DNA of 64,000 bases from Tetradesmus obliquus. Lineage: Eukaryota; Chlorophyta; Chlorophyceae; Sphaeropleales; Scenedesmaceae. Within the stretch, counting starts at the first letter, position 1. Every line of letters starts with the position of its first letter. The stretch covers positions 7,626,001 to 7,690,000 of the forward strand of contig CP126193.1 of assembly GCA_030272155.1 (NCBI GenBank), read 5' to 3'. A program made the position numbers and the translations under genes. The notes under the pieces were generated by a model that was given only the letters and a program-made list of their open reading frames with translations, was not told the DNA's origin and did no database searches. Positions 47,001-57,328 of this stretch are shown here, piece after piece.

Positions 47001-50000
47001 AGCAGCAGCAATGAGGCAGGGCAAGCCAGCTTTACCTGCCGTATTTTGTGGGCAGGCTGCCACAGCATGCAGCAGTCGACTCCCAGCTGCCAACTTCAGC
47101 TTCACATTGTGCTGCAAAGTACACTGTGGAAGATCATGAAACCAGCAGCCATTGTGACGCCAGTGCAGACCGCCCATTCTGAGGACATCAGCCAAATGAT
47201 GTGACAATGCATGCCTAGCAAGATGCATCACACTACCAGTAAGCAACACATCGCAAACCTTGAAGCAGGGTGCAGCAGGGCTCCTCATCACTTCAGCCAG
47301 CCTCACCTCAAAAACTCGTCTCGCTGCTGCTCCTGCTCAGCCGCCAAAAACTCTTCAACCCCAGCCCCTGAACCCTGGCCGCCCGACACCTCTAAACCCC
47401 ACCAGGCATCCCACAGCCCTGCCCACTGCCGCTCCAGCTGCTGGTATACTGCCTGCATCTGCTCCAACTGACTGCTGCTGCTGCTGCTGCTGCCCTTGCC
47501 GGATGCTGCTGCAGCAGCAGCCTGCTTGTGCAGTGCAAACAGCGCACGTGCTGCAGCAGCATTCTGCGCGTCCTGCACACTGGCCCATCCATCCTCGTCA
47601 GCAAACAGCTGATAGGTTTTAGGCCCTGTCAGCACCCCGCTAAACCGCTTGCTGCTGCCAGCCGCCGCGACCGCACCACCCTTGCTGCCAGCAGGCGCTG
47701 CAGGAGGAGCGAGGATCACCTTGTAACGGTACTGCCCGCGCTGCCCTGCTGCTGCTGCTGCCGCCGCAGCCCCAGCCGCCGCTGCTGCTGCATCCACACC
47801 TGCTGGCTGGGTGATGCGTTCGAACCTCGGCGGCTGCAAATTCACTTTTTGGCAGTGCTGCTGCAGCAGCGCCTTTGGTGTTTTGTACTCCACTGGCGGC
47901 TGCTGCTGCTGCTGCTTGCTGTGCTTTATCTTTGGCTTGCCCTGCCTGCCTGCTGAGCTGTATTGGCCCCAAGGAGTGAAAGGGGCAGGCTGCTTTGTAG
48001 CGGGGCCAGCAGCAGCTGCAGCTGCATTGCCGTCATCCACACCTGCAGCTGCAGCAGCAGACCAGATAACACGTTAAAGTAAGTGAAGTGTTACAAGTAA
48101 GCAGCGTAATGGTGGAGCGAGCGGTGCAGCAGTGAGTGGACGGTGGCGCAGGCGGAAGCTCCAGCAGATGCATTGCAACAGACACCAGGTAAAACAGGCG
48201 CATCCAAGAGTGAGGCACCCTTGCGCTACTCAGTGACAGATCGCCCCGTGGCTACGCATTGCATTGCATTTGGCTACGCAACTCTGCAGGCGGCTGTGCA
48301 CAGCACAAGGACACGGCCTATGCAGCCTTGCTGCGCCAACTTGCGCGCAGCACGCCTCGTGCATCTGGAGGCGACGTGAGCATTGGTGTAAGGCAGCGGC
48401 GAGAGAATCCTGGGGCGGCGGAGAGAATTGTGTGAGGCGGAAAGAGGTCGGTGAGGCGGCCGAGAGAGGTCGGGCGGCGAAAGGGGTCTGGCGGCGAGAG
48501 AGAGAGGCGGCCATTGCATTGCATTGCATGTGTTACAAGGAGGCGGCAGAAGAAGAGGGGTTACACGGTGTGCACAGCTACAAGGAGGCGGCCTGGCTGC
48601 TGCTGTCGACAGAAGAGGTCTGTTACAGGGGGGAGCAAGCGATCACCCTAAAGTGAGTCACTTGCCCCTCTTTCAGTTCACGTATCATGAGAACCCGATA
48701 GCAAGCCACAAGATGCAACCAAAGTAAAACTCCAGAGGCATCTTGCAGCCCCTATCTCCCCATAAACCAACAAGTACATGCAGTGCAGCATGTGCGAAGT
48801 GCAGCACGAAAAGCAGCAGGGTGCTCAAAGCACAGGGCACAAAACGCACAAGGGAAGGCAGGCATGGTCCAAACAGCAAGCGGGATGCACAATGGTGCTG
48901 CTTACCATAGGTGTTTGGCATGATTGCACCAAGGCACTGCTGTACACACCAGACTGCAGCAAGCAGGAGCCCGCGGGACCGACAGGAGACACTGCATGTG
49001 ACATGCAAACTAAGGTGCTACTGCTTCTGCAACCCTCATGGCTGACAAGCATAGAAGCACGCAATGCGACACACAGAGCTGAAAAATCAAGCACGGTGAC
49101 ACACGACATGCAACATGGCCTTGCCAGAAAGTGAAAATTGGACAACTACTGACAGCACATCACGTAAAAGCAGGAAGGTCAACCAGAGCGGGGCGCCAGT
49201 ACAATGCGCAGCTGTGCTGGATCAGAACGCAGAAACGGGTGATCTCCAGGCACCGCAACACGCCAATGAGCCGGCGCAGCCTCCATTGCCACAAAATCAG
49301 CAAGCAACTCCCAAAACCGCAAAACCGCCTGCTGCTTCGCCTCCTGTAACACCTGCGCTATTAGTTGCTGTCGCTGTTGTTGTTGTTGCAGCTGCTGCTG
49401 CTGAGCACGCTGCTCAACCAGCTGGTTATGCTGTTGCTGCGCAGCAGTGAGAGCTGCAGGCTGAAACACATCGGTAATAGGTACCTGCCATTGCGGCGGC
49501 GGCGCAGACGGCCGCGGCGCGGCAGGCGCGGGTGGCGGAATGCGCAGATTGTTAGCCTGCCGTCTGCCAACATCCATGGCATTCAAAGCCGCTAAACAAA
49601 CAACCCCCCAAACACGCTGGTGGAGCCGCTTAGGGCCGGGAGGCCGCTGCATCAACCAGACATGCCGCATAGCAAGCGGCGGGCGGCCTACAGCCCTCGT
49701 ACACCATGTTGCAGGCAACGCAGACAGCAGGCTGTCAATCACCGCTACCGCAACCGGGCACTCCCAAAAATGGTGCACCAGACCAGGACACGCAGCGCCA
49801 CACATGCAGGTATCATGCTGCTGGTGCATGCGCTCCGACGTAGGCAAGCCATCCATGACCAGCCGCCAATACGTCTCCTTGTACGCATTATCCCAGCGCA
49901 TCTTCCATAGTGCGCCCTGGGCGGCTGCCACACATTGCAAACCACGAGTCAACGCCTCGGGCGGGGCACCCGCACCGAGCGCAACACTGACAAACCTAGT

Positions 50001-53000
50001 GCGCCGCTCCTGGCGCTCAGCACGCAGGGGACCAAGCTGCAGTGAGGTAGCTTCACGAACAGACAATTGTGCAACAGACACCGTCTTGCCGCGATGATTC
50101 CGCCAGCCTAGCCTCGCCACCAACATGGCCTCAACATGCTGCTCTGCTGCAGAAGGCATACATGGCGGGTCTGGCACAGCTGCAGGCGGCCAGGGCCGGT
50201 CTGCTGCAGGATGCCGCACAACAGCCAAGGCAGCCCGATGCCACGGCATGGGCAGCAAGTTAACCAAGTCTGTCAAATCTGCCGATTCATTGTCTGCATT
50301 GCTGAAGTTGGAGCCGTACGGCAACAATGGGTGTGGCAGCTGTTGCCGTGCAGCATGCTTGATGACATGCCAAGCGCGACAGAGATCGGCCACAGTGCGG
50401 ATGCGTGGGCGACACTTGCCGCCAGAACATGCATGTGGCCCGCGCACAGAGGGCACGGGATGCATTTGCAGCCCACCGAGCACAAACCCAACCATTGCTT
50501 GTAAAAAGGGGTTAGCAAAGACAGGAGCCAAACTACACCAAGCCCCGGGATGTAGCACTGGCGCATCCTGCACAGCCTGCAGCTGTGCACGCAACTGCTG
50601 CATGTCGACAGTTTGTTTGTGTTTGTTACACATGGGGGCCAGGCAATTCCAGCCTCTTGAACTGGCGTATCATACCAGCCAGGTAGGGTTTCAATTCCAA
50701 CTCCGTCCCCCCCCACCATCACGACGGAACAGCAAGTCTGCAGCCTTACTGCCCGCCTAGCAAATTGACCACAATGCTGCAGCAGAACGGAGTGGCCGCC
50801 TCCAAGGAACAGCATGGCATGGCAAGCAAGCATGCAAGCGCACGGCATGATAGGGCATGCAAGCATACACACTTACAGAGACCTGGCTGCAACACCACAC
50901 TGCTGTTGCTACATGACAAGCACTAGGCTGTACTACATCCAAGCAAGAAGAAAACCACTCCTACCGCTGCGGCTAGCTAAGCTGACCTACAAAAACAAAA
51001 ACCACTCCTACCGCTACCTACATGCAGCAACTCCACCAGATGGCTACACTGTCGCCACAAGTAAGGGCACCACCACAGCCCCAGGTAGCTGCCCAGACAC
51101 GTAATGCATTTGACAACGGCTGATGTGAGAACAGCAATGCGGATGCAAGCACATTGCTGCTCCCTACGCGCAGCAGACACAAACCAAACAAAGTACACTG
51201 CCCAGACAGCACTACTGGCAGGCAATCTACTGATCCATAGCAGCAGTTGCAGGGGTCATCATCTGCAACACGTTGCTGCCGCTGCAGGCCACCAACTGCA
51301 GCAGCCTGCAGAAGGAATTTAAGGACACTCCAGACACCGAACCAGCAGTCCAGCACGCTCAACAGTCACAAGGGGTTGCCTAGCCGATCACATCATGTGG
51401 TGAAAGGCGATTGCAAGGGCACCGCAGCACCTCGAGCATTACCAGCACCTTGCCTGCTTCTGCTGTAGTCCTACTGCTGTGACCATGACACAACTCCAGG
51501 CGCCAGCTTGGGTACCAGCGAGCGCTCACAACTAAACTATTGCTGAGCACATCTTCCTGAAGTTGTAGCCGACTGCCTGGGCACAGAGAGAGAGGCTTGT
51601 TACAGGAGAAGGCAAGCTATCACCCGAGAGTGAGTCACTCGCCCTACTTTCAGCTCACATATCGTATGAACTCGGGCACAGAGAGAGAGGTCTGTCGACA
51701 GCGCCTGCAGGAGTGAAGGGTGGTGGCTGCCTGCTGCCAGCTATCCCCCCTAGCTCGCTGCCGTCAGTGGTTGCTTGGCACTGCTGTGGAGTGGCTCTAT
51801 AGTGTAGTGCTTATCACACTGGACTCTGAATCCAGTGACCCCAGTTCGAACCTGGGTAGGGCCTAGTGAATGGTTTTAGCTCTGGCTACATGGTCACTGC
51901 AACACACTGGCAGCACCAGTACTATGGGTACAGGACCTGCTGTGTGGTTTTTGGGGTTTGGGACACGCTGGGTGTGTGCATTCGGCTGCAGTGGCCACCC
52001 AAGGCTAGGTTACGCGTCAGCAGCAACACCCCTCCATCACGTTAAGCCCATGGGGTAAGGGTTACACCCACCCAGGCTGCCTGCCTGGGGCTTGCTGTGT
52101 GAATTGGGAGAGGTAAGAAACATGTTTGGGCAAAAGAATACAGTGGCAGGTAAATGGTTAACAGCAGCAACACACAGCACACATGCCCAGCCTACCCACA
52201 CACACATAGGCCCAACAAACACCTGCCCAGCCCCCACCCACCCACCTCCACAACAAGTAAATCAATCAATCAATTACACGCTTTTCCAGCAAGAGCAACC
52301 AAGAGCAACCAAGGGAAGCTGCTTGGCAGTCCCAAACCACCAGGGAAGTGGCTTCCAAACCAGCTTGGCCCAGCACAGAGGCTGAACCAAACAAGCAAGG
52401 GCCAGATACGGCCACATGCTGTGAGCTTGCTTAGGCACAGAACAGCACAACAGTGCCAGCTGTTCCTAACGCAAGCAACACACAAACATTAGCCACCATC
52501 ACAACTACATTCCCTGTACTGTTGTAATATCAGCCCGATACAAGAAGGACGAAACCTTCAGGACTCCCCAGAGAACAACAAGTAAAGACCGGAAATTAGT
52601 TCATTTATTTGAAAAAAGCAGCGGACAGCACTCGCAGACAGACCCAACTCAACCCAAACGCCAGCCCCACCCACCTTCATCAAAGATGTCTGGCAGCTGA
52701 TACTCCTCCTCCTCCTCCGCAGCCTGCTGGTTCTGCGCTGCTGTTGCTGCTGCTGCTGCTGCTGCGGCATCCTGTGCAACACTGTCAGTGCCTTCTGCGC
52801 TCTCAGCCTGCTCCTGCTGCTGCTGCTGTTGCGGCTGCTCTTCATCGCCAGCAGTCACGGCTGCCGCGCCATCTGCCGCAGCAGCAGCAGCAGCACTTCC
52901 TGCAGCAGCTTCTGCGGCATCTGCCTCAGGTGCTGCAACCGGCTGCACTTCCTCAGGCAGGCTGGGAGCATCCTCCTGCTGCTGCTGCTGCTGTGGCTCA

Positions 53001-54136
53001 GCAGCATCCATAGCACTGTCTGACGCTGCTGCTGCTGCTGGCATGCTGCCGCTGTCTACCTCAAACCCAGCAGCAACTGGCACTGATGCTGCAGCTGTTG
53101 CTGCTGCAACATCTGGCGCCCAATCTGCATCTGCCTCACAATCTGCTGCTGCGTCTGGTGGTGCCAGCCCTTCTGCTGCTTCTGCTGCACTCATGCTGCT
53201 CTTGCTACTCTTGCTGCTCTTATCTTTCTCCTTGTCAGACTTTGACTTTGACTTGCTGCTGTGCTTAGACTCTTTCTCGCCCTTCTTTTTAGACTTTGCT
53301 TCCTTGTACTCTCTCACTTTGTCAACTGCCTTGTCCTTGGCTTTCTGCTTCTTCTTGACAGCAGCAGCAGCATGCTCTGCTGCTGCTGCCGCTGCTGCCT
53401 CAGCTGCTTTCTGCTTCTCTGCTTCTTTCTTCTTCTTGCGCTTTGCCTTCTCTGCTGCTGCTGCTGCCGCTGCTGCTGCAGCCTCATCATCATCACTGCC
53501 ATCCTGCTGCATCTCCTCTACCTCCTCTGCTTCTGCCTCATCCTGCTGCTGCTGCTTTTGTTTCTCCTTTTTTGGCTTGTCCTGCTGCTGCTGCTGCTGC
53601 TGCTTGTCATTGCTGCTGCTGCCGCCCTGTCCAGTCAGCTGCAGCATCTCACTTTCACTCATTCCCAGGCGCTGCATCTCACTCTTCAGCGCCCCAATCA
53701 GCTGCCCAGCCTCCTTCTGCTTCAGCTTGTCGCCGGCTGCTTTCGCAGCAGCAGCCCAGCCGCGCGCAGCAGCAAACTCGGACGCCAGCTTTGCGCGCTG
53801 CTGCTGAGGTGGCAGCGCTGCAAATGCGCGCTCGGCTCGCCGCCGCTCAATCTCTCGCGGGTCGCCCCACAGCTCCCAATCCTCTATGACTTCCTCCTCC
53901 TGACAGCAGCAGCAGCAGCAGCGCAAGAAGGTTTGCGGCAGGGCAGTGAGTGGGCAACAGCAAGCAATCTCCCTCAGGTCGCCCCACAGCTCCCAATCCT
54001 GTATGACTTCCTCCTCCTGAGGACAGCAGCAGCAGCAGCAGCAGCATTAGTGCAAGTGAGTGGCAGCGATACTGTAGGCGGGTCGCCCCACAGCTCCCAG
54101 TCCTCGGTGACTTCATCCTCCTGAGGCACCACCAGT

Positions 54137-54167
<31 letters not shown>

Positions 54168-55919
54168 CAAGTGAGTGACAGCGAGACTTGTGGCGGTTCC
54201 CCTTACAGCTCCCAGTCCTGTAAAGACTTCTTCTTCTGGAGGATATCAGCTGCAGCTGGCAGCAGTGCAAGTAGGTTGAGGCAGGGCAGTGAGTAGGCAA
54301 CAGCAAGCACTGTCTCTTGGGTCACCCCACAGCTCCCAATCTTCTGTTACTTAATCGTCCTGAGGCACCACCAGTAGCAGCAGCAGCAGCAGCAGCGCAA
54401 GTGAGTGACAGCGATACTGTTGGCGGGTCGCCTTACAGCTCCCAGTCCTGTATAGACTTCATCTTCCATCTTCTGGAGGATATCAGCTGCAGCAGCAGCA
54501 GTGCAAGTAGGTTGAGGCAGCGCAGTGAGTAGGCAACAGCAAGCACTGTCTCTTGGGTCACCCCACAGCTCCCAATCCTGTATCGCTTCATGCTCCTGAG
54601 GAACCACCAGTAGCAGCAGCAGCAGCAGCAGCAGCGCAAGAATGATACGGCGGGGCAGGGCTTTGGCAAGCGCAAGAGATGCGTGATGTGCTGCGGCGGA
54701 GTTCATAGCAGCAGCAACACTACCACAACCCCCTACTCGCTCTTTGGGCACGACCCACAAGCACAGCACAGCAAATGCAGGGCATACCGATCCGCTCTGC
54801 ACCTTCGCTACTCACCTGCTCCTGCCCCTGCTGCTGCGTCTGGCCGTCCTGCTCCTCTCCATCGCTGCTGTCCGCCATGTACTGCTGCAGGATCCACGCC
54901 TTAGCAGCCTCCCGGTCATCTGCTGACGGCTCCGCTGCTGCTGCTGCTGCTGATTCGGCTGGCTGCTGTTCCTCTTCCTCGCTGCTGCTGCTGGCTGCGT
55001 CGCCATCATCCCACGCTGCTCCTGCCTCGCCGCCTTCCGCTGCTCTTGCGACAAGCTGCAGCAGCAGCAGCAGCAGCAGCAGCAGCGTTGTTGACAGCAG
55101 CGTTGTACGCAGCAGCGTTGTACACAGCATTGCAAGTGCTCATCCAGTCGCAATTGCTGCCACACCAACGTGCATGCCCCACAACCAACCCGCTGCTCCC
55201 AACTTAGGAGTCGTACACCATGGTGTTGCAGCGCGTTACTGATCCGACTCACACCCCAAACAGAAACCGTGAACCCCTTAACCCCCACACACCTTGATGC
55301 CATCACTGCCCGCACCCAGTCTGCTGCCGCCCCTGAACCTGCGCGGCAGCTGCTGCTGCGGCAAACTAAAACACAGCCAGTCAAGGCAGGCCGCCACATC
55401 AGCAGCACCCTGCGGCAGAGCAGCCAGCGCCTGCTGCACCTGCTGCTGGCTGAAGCCATACTCGAGCAGTCTGTCGTACAGTGCTGCGTAGTGCTGCTGC
55501 AGCTGCTTGGGGGTGCGGCCGGCTGCTGCTGAGGTGGTGGGCGCTGGCGGCTGGCAGAGCTGCAAGTCCTGCAGGAATGAAGGGAGAAAAGGGAGAGAGA
55601 GAGAGAGTGGAACAGAGTGGCGTGGTTAGGGTGTTGTTAGCATGCTGTGAGCTGCATGGGTTGAGCCACGTATGCAGTGCTGTGCTGGGTGCGCAGGCTC
55701 TTGCCGGCACCACCTGCCACAAGACTGTGTCTGCTGCATTACAGTTCACTTGTGCAAACGCTGTCCATGAACAACAGGCACACGCACCTGCAGCAAGCTG
55801 CGGATCTTTTCTTCATTTGCCACGCTCAACTCCAGCAGCTGCTGCTTTGTGTACGTGCCGGGCCCAGACGTGGCTGCTGCTGCAGCCTTCGCGGCCTTTT
55901 GCTTCAGTTTCGATGACAT
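37146..55919 (-). CDS. DExH-box RNA helicase, DHX29/DHX57 type
   Basis: Eighteen exons join in phase to 2,013 residues: 55788-55919, 55293-55568, 54816-55055, 52675-53899, 47307-48042, 46562-46978, 46038-46182, 45533-45665, 44849-44957, 43518-43880, 42753-43130, 42136-42342, 41320-41503, 40368-40778, 39421-39750, 38091-38423, 37724-37819 and 37146-37472. The N-terminal part has [17 protein letters not shown] and [13 protein letters not shown], seen in DHX29/DHX57 relatives. Helicase motifs follow in order: [12 protein letters not shown], Ia [73 protein letters not shown], then the HA2 region and an OB-fold end ([19 protein letters not shown]). DHX29 scans 5' UTRs with the 40S ribosome; DHX57 is less known. 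Exon 4 encodes a long Lys/Glu/Ala/Gln-rich insert. Nearly every intron carries exon-edge copies. Exon 4 to exon 5 spans a 4.6-kb intron, confirmed by phase (DIFDEG-VDDG). Confidence 0.92.
38485..38855 (-). repeat. Four copies of the 5' edge of a helicase exon
   Basis: Exon 38091-38423 starts [19 protein letters not shown]. Copies of this segment plus ~50 bp of upstream intron (CGGCAGCGTGGCATGATGTT) follow at about 38485-38560, 38605-38660, 38700-38765 and 38770-38855, with a period of about 110-115 bp. They read [45 protein letters not shown] and [11 protein letters not shown]. Confidence 0.85.
39055..39350 (-). repeat. Three copies of the 3' edge of a helicase exon
   Basis: The end of exon 39421-39750 ([17 protein letters not shown] plus donor) recurs at about 39057-39112, 39177-39228 and 39297-39350. 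Each is followed by the same intron block (CACACCCACTCCCCAAACAA). The period is about 120 bp and identity between copies is high, so the array looks young. Confidence 0.9.
40138..40225 (-). repeat. Copy of the 3' edge of a helicase exon
   Basis: About 75 bp of the end of exon 40368-40778 ([20 protein letters not shown]) with its donor recur about 230 bp downstream with few changes. Short copies of the other edge of this exon (IHLLGLGPA) lie at about 40845-40880 and 40965-40995. Confidence 0.85.
41185..41240 (-). repeat. Copy of the 3' edge of the motif VI exon
   Basis: The end of exon 41320-41503 ([12 protein letters not shown] plus donor) is repeated with high identity about 135 bp downstream. 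The other edge of the same exon ([10 protein letters not shown]) has a copy at about 41645-41690 ([10 protein letters not shown]). Confidence 0.8.
41900..41992 (-). repeat. Copy of the motif V exon 3' edge
   Basis: About 85 bp of the end of exon 42136-42342 ([20 protein letters not shown], then FDAHKR) recur at 41900-41992, with aspartate and isoleucine codons altered. Confidence 0.8.
43920..44140 (-). repeat. Copies of the DEVH-box exon 5' edge
   Basis: The start of exon 43518-43880 ([18 protein letters not shown]) with its acceptor recurs at about 43945-44011. A shorter, decayed piece lies at about 44105-44140. The first copy breaks off after DEV and rejoins a CAG tract. Confidence 0.8.
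44490..44795 (-). repeat. Copies of the 3' edge of a helicase exon
   Basis: Exon 44849-44957 ends [14 protein letters not shown] plus donor. Copies lie at about 44744-44795 ([12 protein letters not shown]), 44622-44672 ([14 protein letters not shown]) and, more decayed, 44500-44560. Units share a downstream block containing CACCACATGCACAGC-like sequence. Confidence 0.78.
45171..45462 (-). repeat. Three copies of the motif Ia exon 3' edge
   Basis: Exon 45533-45665 ends [17 protein letters not shown] plus donor. Nearly identical segments occur at about 45405-45460, 45277-45335 and 45171-45228. All remain open and keep the motif residues. This is among the best conserved echoes in the window. 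Confidence 0.9.
45856..45945 (-). repeat. Copy of the Walker A (motif I) exon end
   Basis: The segment coding [20 protein letters not shown] and SGKTTQ at exon 46038-46182 is repeated about 180 bp downstream as [20 protein letters not shown], also with SGKTTQ and a donor. The copy would encode an intact P-loop. Confidence 0.9.
48610..48697 (+). repeat. Left copy of an ~85-bp direct repeat
   Basis: Contains GTTACAGG...GCAAGC.ATCACCC, then AGTGAGTCACT and CTTTCAG.TCAC.TATC. It matches 51590-51678 in the same orientation at roughly three-quarters identity (by eye). The pair brackets the retroelement-like ORF 3.0 kb apart. Confidence 0.75.
49179..50633 (-). mobile_element. Retroelement-derived ORF with zinc-binding RT-type end
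   Basis: An uninterrupted 484-codon ORF (minus) lies within the large helicase intron. Its middle reads [19 protein letters not shown], then [20 protein letters not shown], which follows the zf-RVT pattern (C-x-C ... H-H-x-x-x-C) found at the C-terminus of non-LTR retrotransposon reverse transcriptases. The C-terminal third is Gln-rich. I see no YxDD polymerase or endonuclease segment in the 1 kb upstream, so this is either a 5'-truncated LINE insertion or a domesticated fragment. A stop lies a few codons upstream of the first Met, while another frame there continues ([16 protein letters not shown]), which suggests a frameshift. No introns are needed, unlike all neighbouring genes. Confidence 0.55.
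51590..51678 (+). repeat. Right copy of the ~85-bp direct repeat
   Basis: Partner of 48610-48697. It is itself bracketed by GGGCACAGAGAGAGAGG at about 51579 and 51675, so a smaller local duplication is nested here. Confidence 0.75.
51793..51864 (+). tRNA. trnQ-CUG: tRNA-Gln (anticodon CUG)
   Basis: A 72-nt cloverleaf can be drawn: acceptor GGCTCTA/TAGGGCC with one G-T pair; D-stem GTG/CAC; anticodon stem CTGGA/TCCAG with loop CTCTGAA giving anticodon CUG; variable TGAC; T-stem CCCAG/CTGGG with loop TTCGAAC. There is no intron and no encoded CCA. The B box (GTTCGAACC) is intact. It decodes CAG, the codon that dominates the poly-Gln tracts of this window. The gene sits inside a helicase intron on the opposite strand. 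Confidence 0.95.
51874..51877 (+). terminator. Pol III T-run after tRNA-Gln
   Basis: Four T residues begin 10 nt after the tRNA 3' end, a minimal RNA polymerase III terminator. Confidence 0.6.
53965..54610 (-). repeat. Six-copy array of a helicase exon 5' edge
   Basis: Exon 52675-53899 begins [17 protein letters not shown]. The same edge with its CTCAG acceptor and a CAG tract recurs at about 53975-54022, 54085-54123, 54195-54240, 54325-54365, 54437-54480 and 54565-54602, with a period of about 110-125 bp. Copies read, for example, [27 protein letters not shown] and [16 protein letters not shown]. At least two have stops or lost frame. With the real exon this makes seven acceptors in a row. 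Confidence 0.9.
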
Positions 55920-57328
55920 GATAAACTACCTTACAGCAGCAATCAGGCTGGTGCAGGTGTGCTGTTCTGTGGCTGCTTGACTGCTGCTACTGCTGCTGCT
56001 GGCAACTTGCTGCAGCTGCTGCTGCGACGGGCGCCAGCGCCAGTGTCGCAGCTGCTACAACGACGAAGCTTGCAGCTTTGTACGGGTTGTGGAGTCAATG
56101 CAAGTTCTGCAAGCGTGCGTGCGGTTGCGAGCTATCGGTTGTGTCCTACACCTGTGCTGCTGTTGCCTCGCCGTCCACTTGGGTATCAGCCAATCGTATT
56201 AGTTGTAATCACTGCAACCACAGCAAGGTCGGTGAACTGCTGAACACACACCAAGAACCCTTGGGTTTCACTTTGAAAGTCATGACACAGCTAGGATGTG
56301 GGCAGATGCCAGGCTGCTGCTCTTTGCATGTGTGTGGTGGCAGAGCTTCAACGAGCAGAATTAACACTTGAAATCAAGACTACAGTCGCAGCCAAGCGAG
56401 CAAGCAGGCAAGTCCCACGCCACACAAGCCTTACAGGATGTGGCTATGTGCTCAGCAGGCAGGCTGCCATTCACCCCGGGCAGCACCAGTGTGCAGAAAG
56501 CTGGCTGCAGCTGCAGCCAAGGGCACAACTTTGCAGTGTAGGAACGCTGTTGCAGGGTGTGCGAGTTTAAACATTGTGCAAAACGGCCACTGGCTGGTTC
56601 CGGCAGTTGCTAGCTGCTGCACATGCACTGCTGGCACCCACTGGACCGCTGGCCAAGAGGGAAGCGACTACATAGGCACAGCTGTCGTGCTTGCTCCTGC
56701 TCGATCCAGCTGTTTACTTAGGGTGCCATGAGCAAGGGATTGAGACGCAGAAAGAATTTCACCCATTGTTTACTGGCCTGTAAACAGCAAGCTGAGGTGA
56801 GCTTGCAAGTTGCTGCTGCTACAGGTGCTTGGCCATCAACCGCAAGATTGGCTTCTGGAAGCGCCTTGTACTATCGTACCAGAAGAACACCGCATAGCTA
56901 TGCGGTGTCACCTCAGCCCAGCCTTTGGAGCCTCATTCGCCTGGACCAAAATCGACGGGACCAAGGTCTTCATCTGTTTGATGCGTCTCACGAACCGTAA
57001 TGTGGTAGTCAAGTAGTATAGTGCGGTTGCGGTCACACAAAGGCCACTTTCCGTGACGCCCCTCCCATCATCATGCCAACTTGTGTGACTTTGGGCACGT
57101 CACGCAGGATTGCACTCGATGCATGTGGCCCTGTAAAGCAGGCTTCAAAACAAACAACTTGACATCTCAACACATATGCAACATCTTACACAGCTCTTAA
57201 CTGCCTTCGCAACACGATAGTAAGCAGCCCGGGAAGTTCACCGCGACACATCCAGCAAGCATTCTGGTAGAGCAAACAACTGCAAAACACACATTTATAC
57301 TGCTTCCACACCATTTAAACCTAGCGAC
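55920..57328. other. Divergent intergenic region, helicase and polyketide synthase
   Basis: 1.4 kb between divergent starts. Around 56800-57020 a stretch is open in one frame (HLSPAFGASFAWTKIDGTKV) but has no clear start or family. Nearby, CDFGHVTQDCTRCMWPC at about 57083-57132 looks like a decayed zinc-knuckle. An old retroelement scrap is possible but unproved. Confidence 0.4.
56887..56908. repeat. Perfect 22-bp palindrome
   Basis: ACACCGCATAG/CTATGCGGTGT is a perfect inverted repeat without spacer. It could bind a dimeric factor or be a fold-back relic of an element. No function is shown. Confidence 0.8.

Larger units (their letters stand above)
48043..52674. other. 4.6-kb helicase intron with nested features
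   Basis: This intron separates helicase exons 4 and 5. From left to right it holds a purine-rich GGCGGNGAGAG-type tract (about 48368-48503), a direct-repeat copy (48610-48697), a retroelement-like ORF (49179-50633), the second direct repeat (51590-51678), a tRNA-Gln gene on the opposite strand (51793-51864), and about 700 bp without a recognisable feature (51880-52600). Confidence 0.75.

Noticed and set aside
49540-50097. 185-codon plus-strand frame
   Set aside because: Shadow of the minus-strand retroelement ORF, which has the recognisable zinc-binding pattern.
48610-51678. LTR retrotransposon
   Set aside because: The flanking direct repeats are only ~85 bp and diverged, and no gag, protease, integrase or RNase H segment is seen between them.
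52788-53807. 339-codon Ser/Ala/Leu/Cys-rich open frame on the plus strand
   Set aside because: It is the reverse complement of the Gln/Lys/Ala-rich helicase exon 52675-53899, which has phase-matched neighbours and family similarity.
57065-57150. Zinc-knuckle (gag-like) coding sequence
   Set aside because: The first Cys and the CX2CX4HX4C spacing are not kept and stops flank it; at most a relic.
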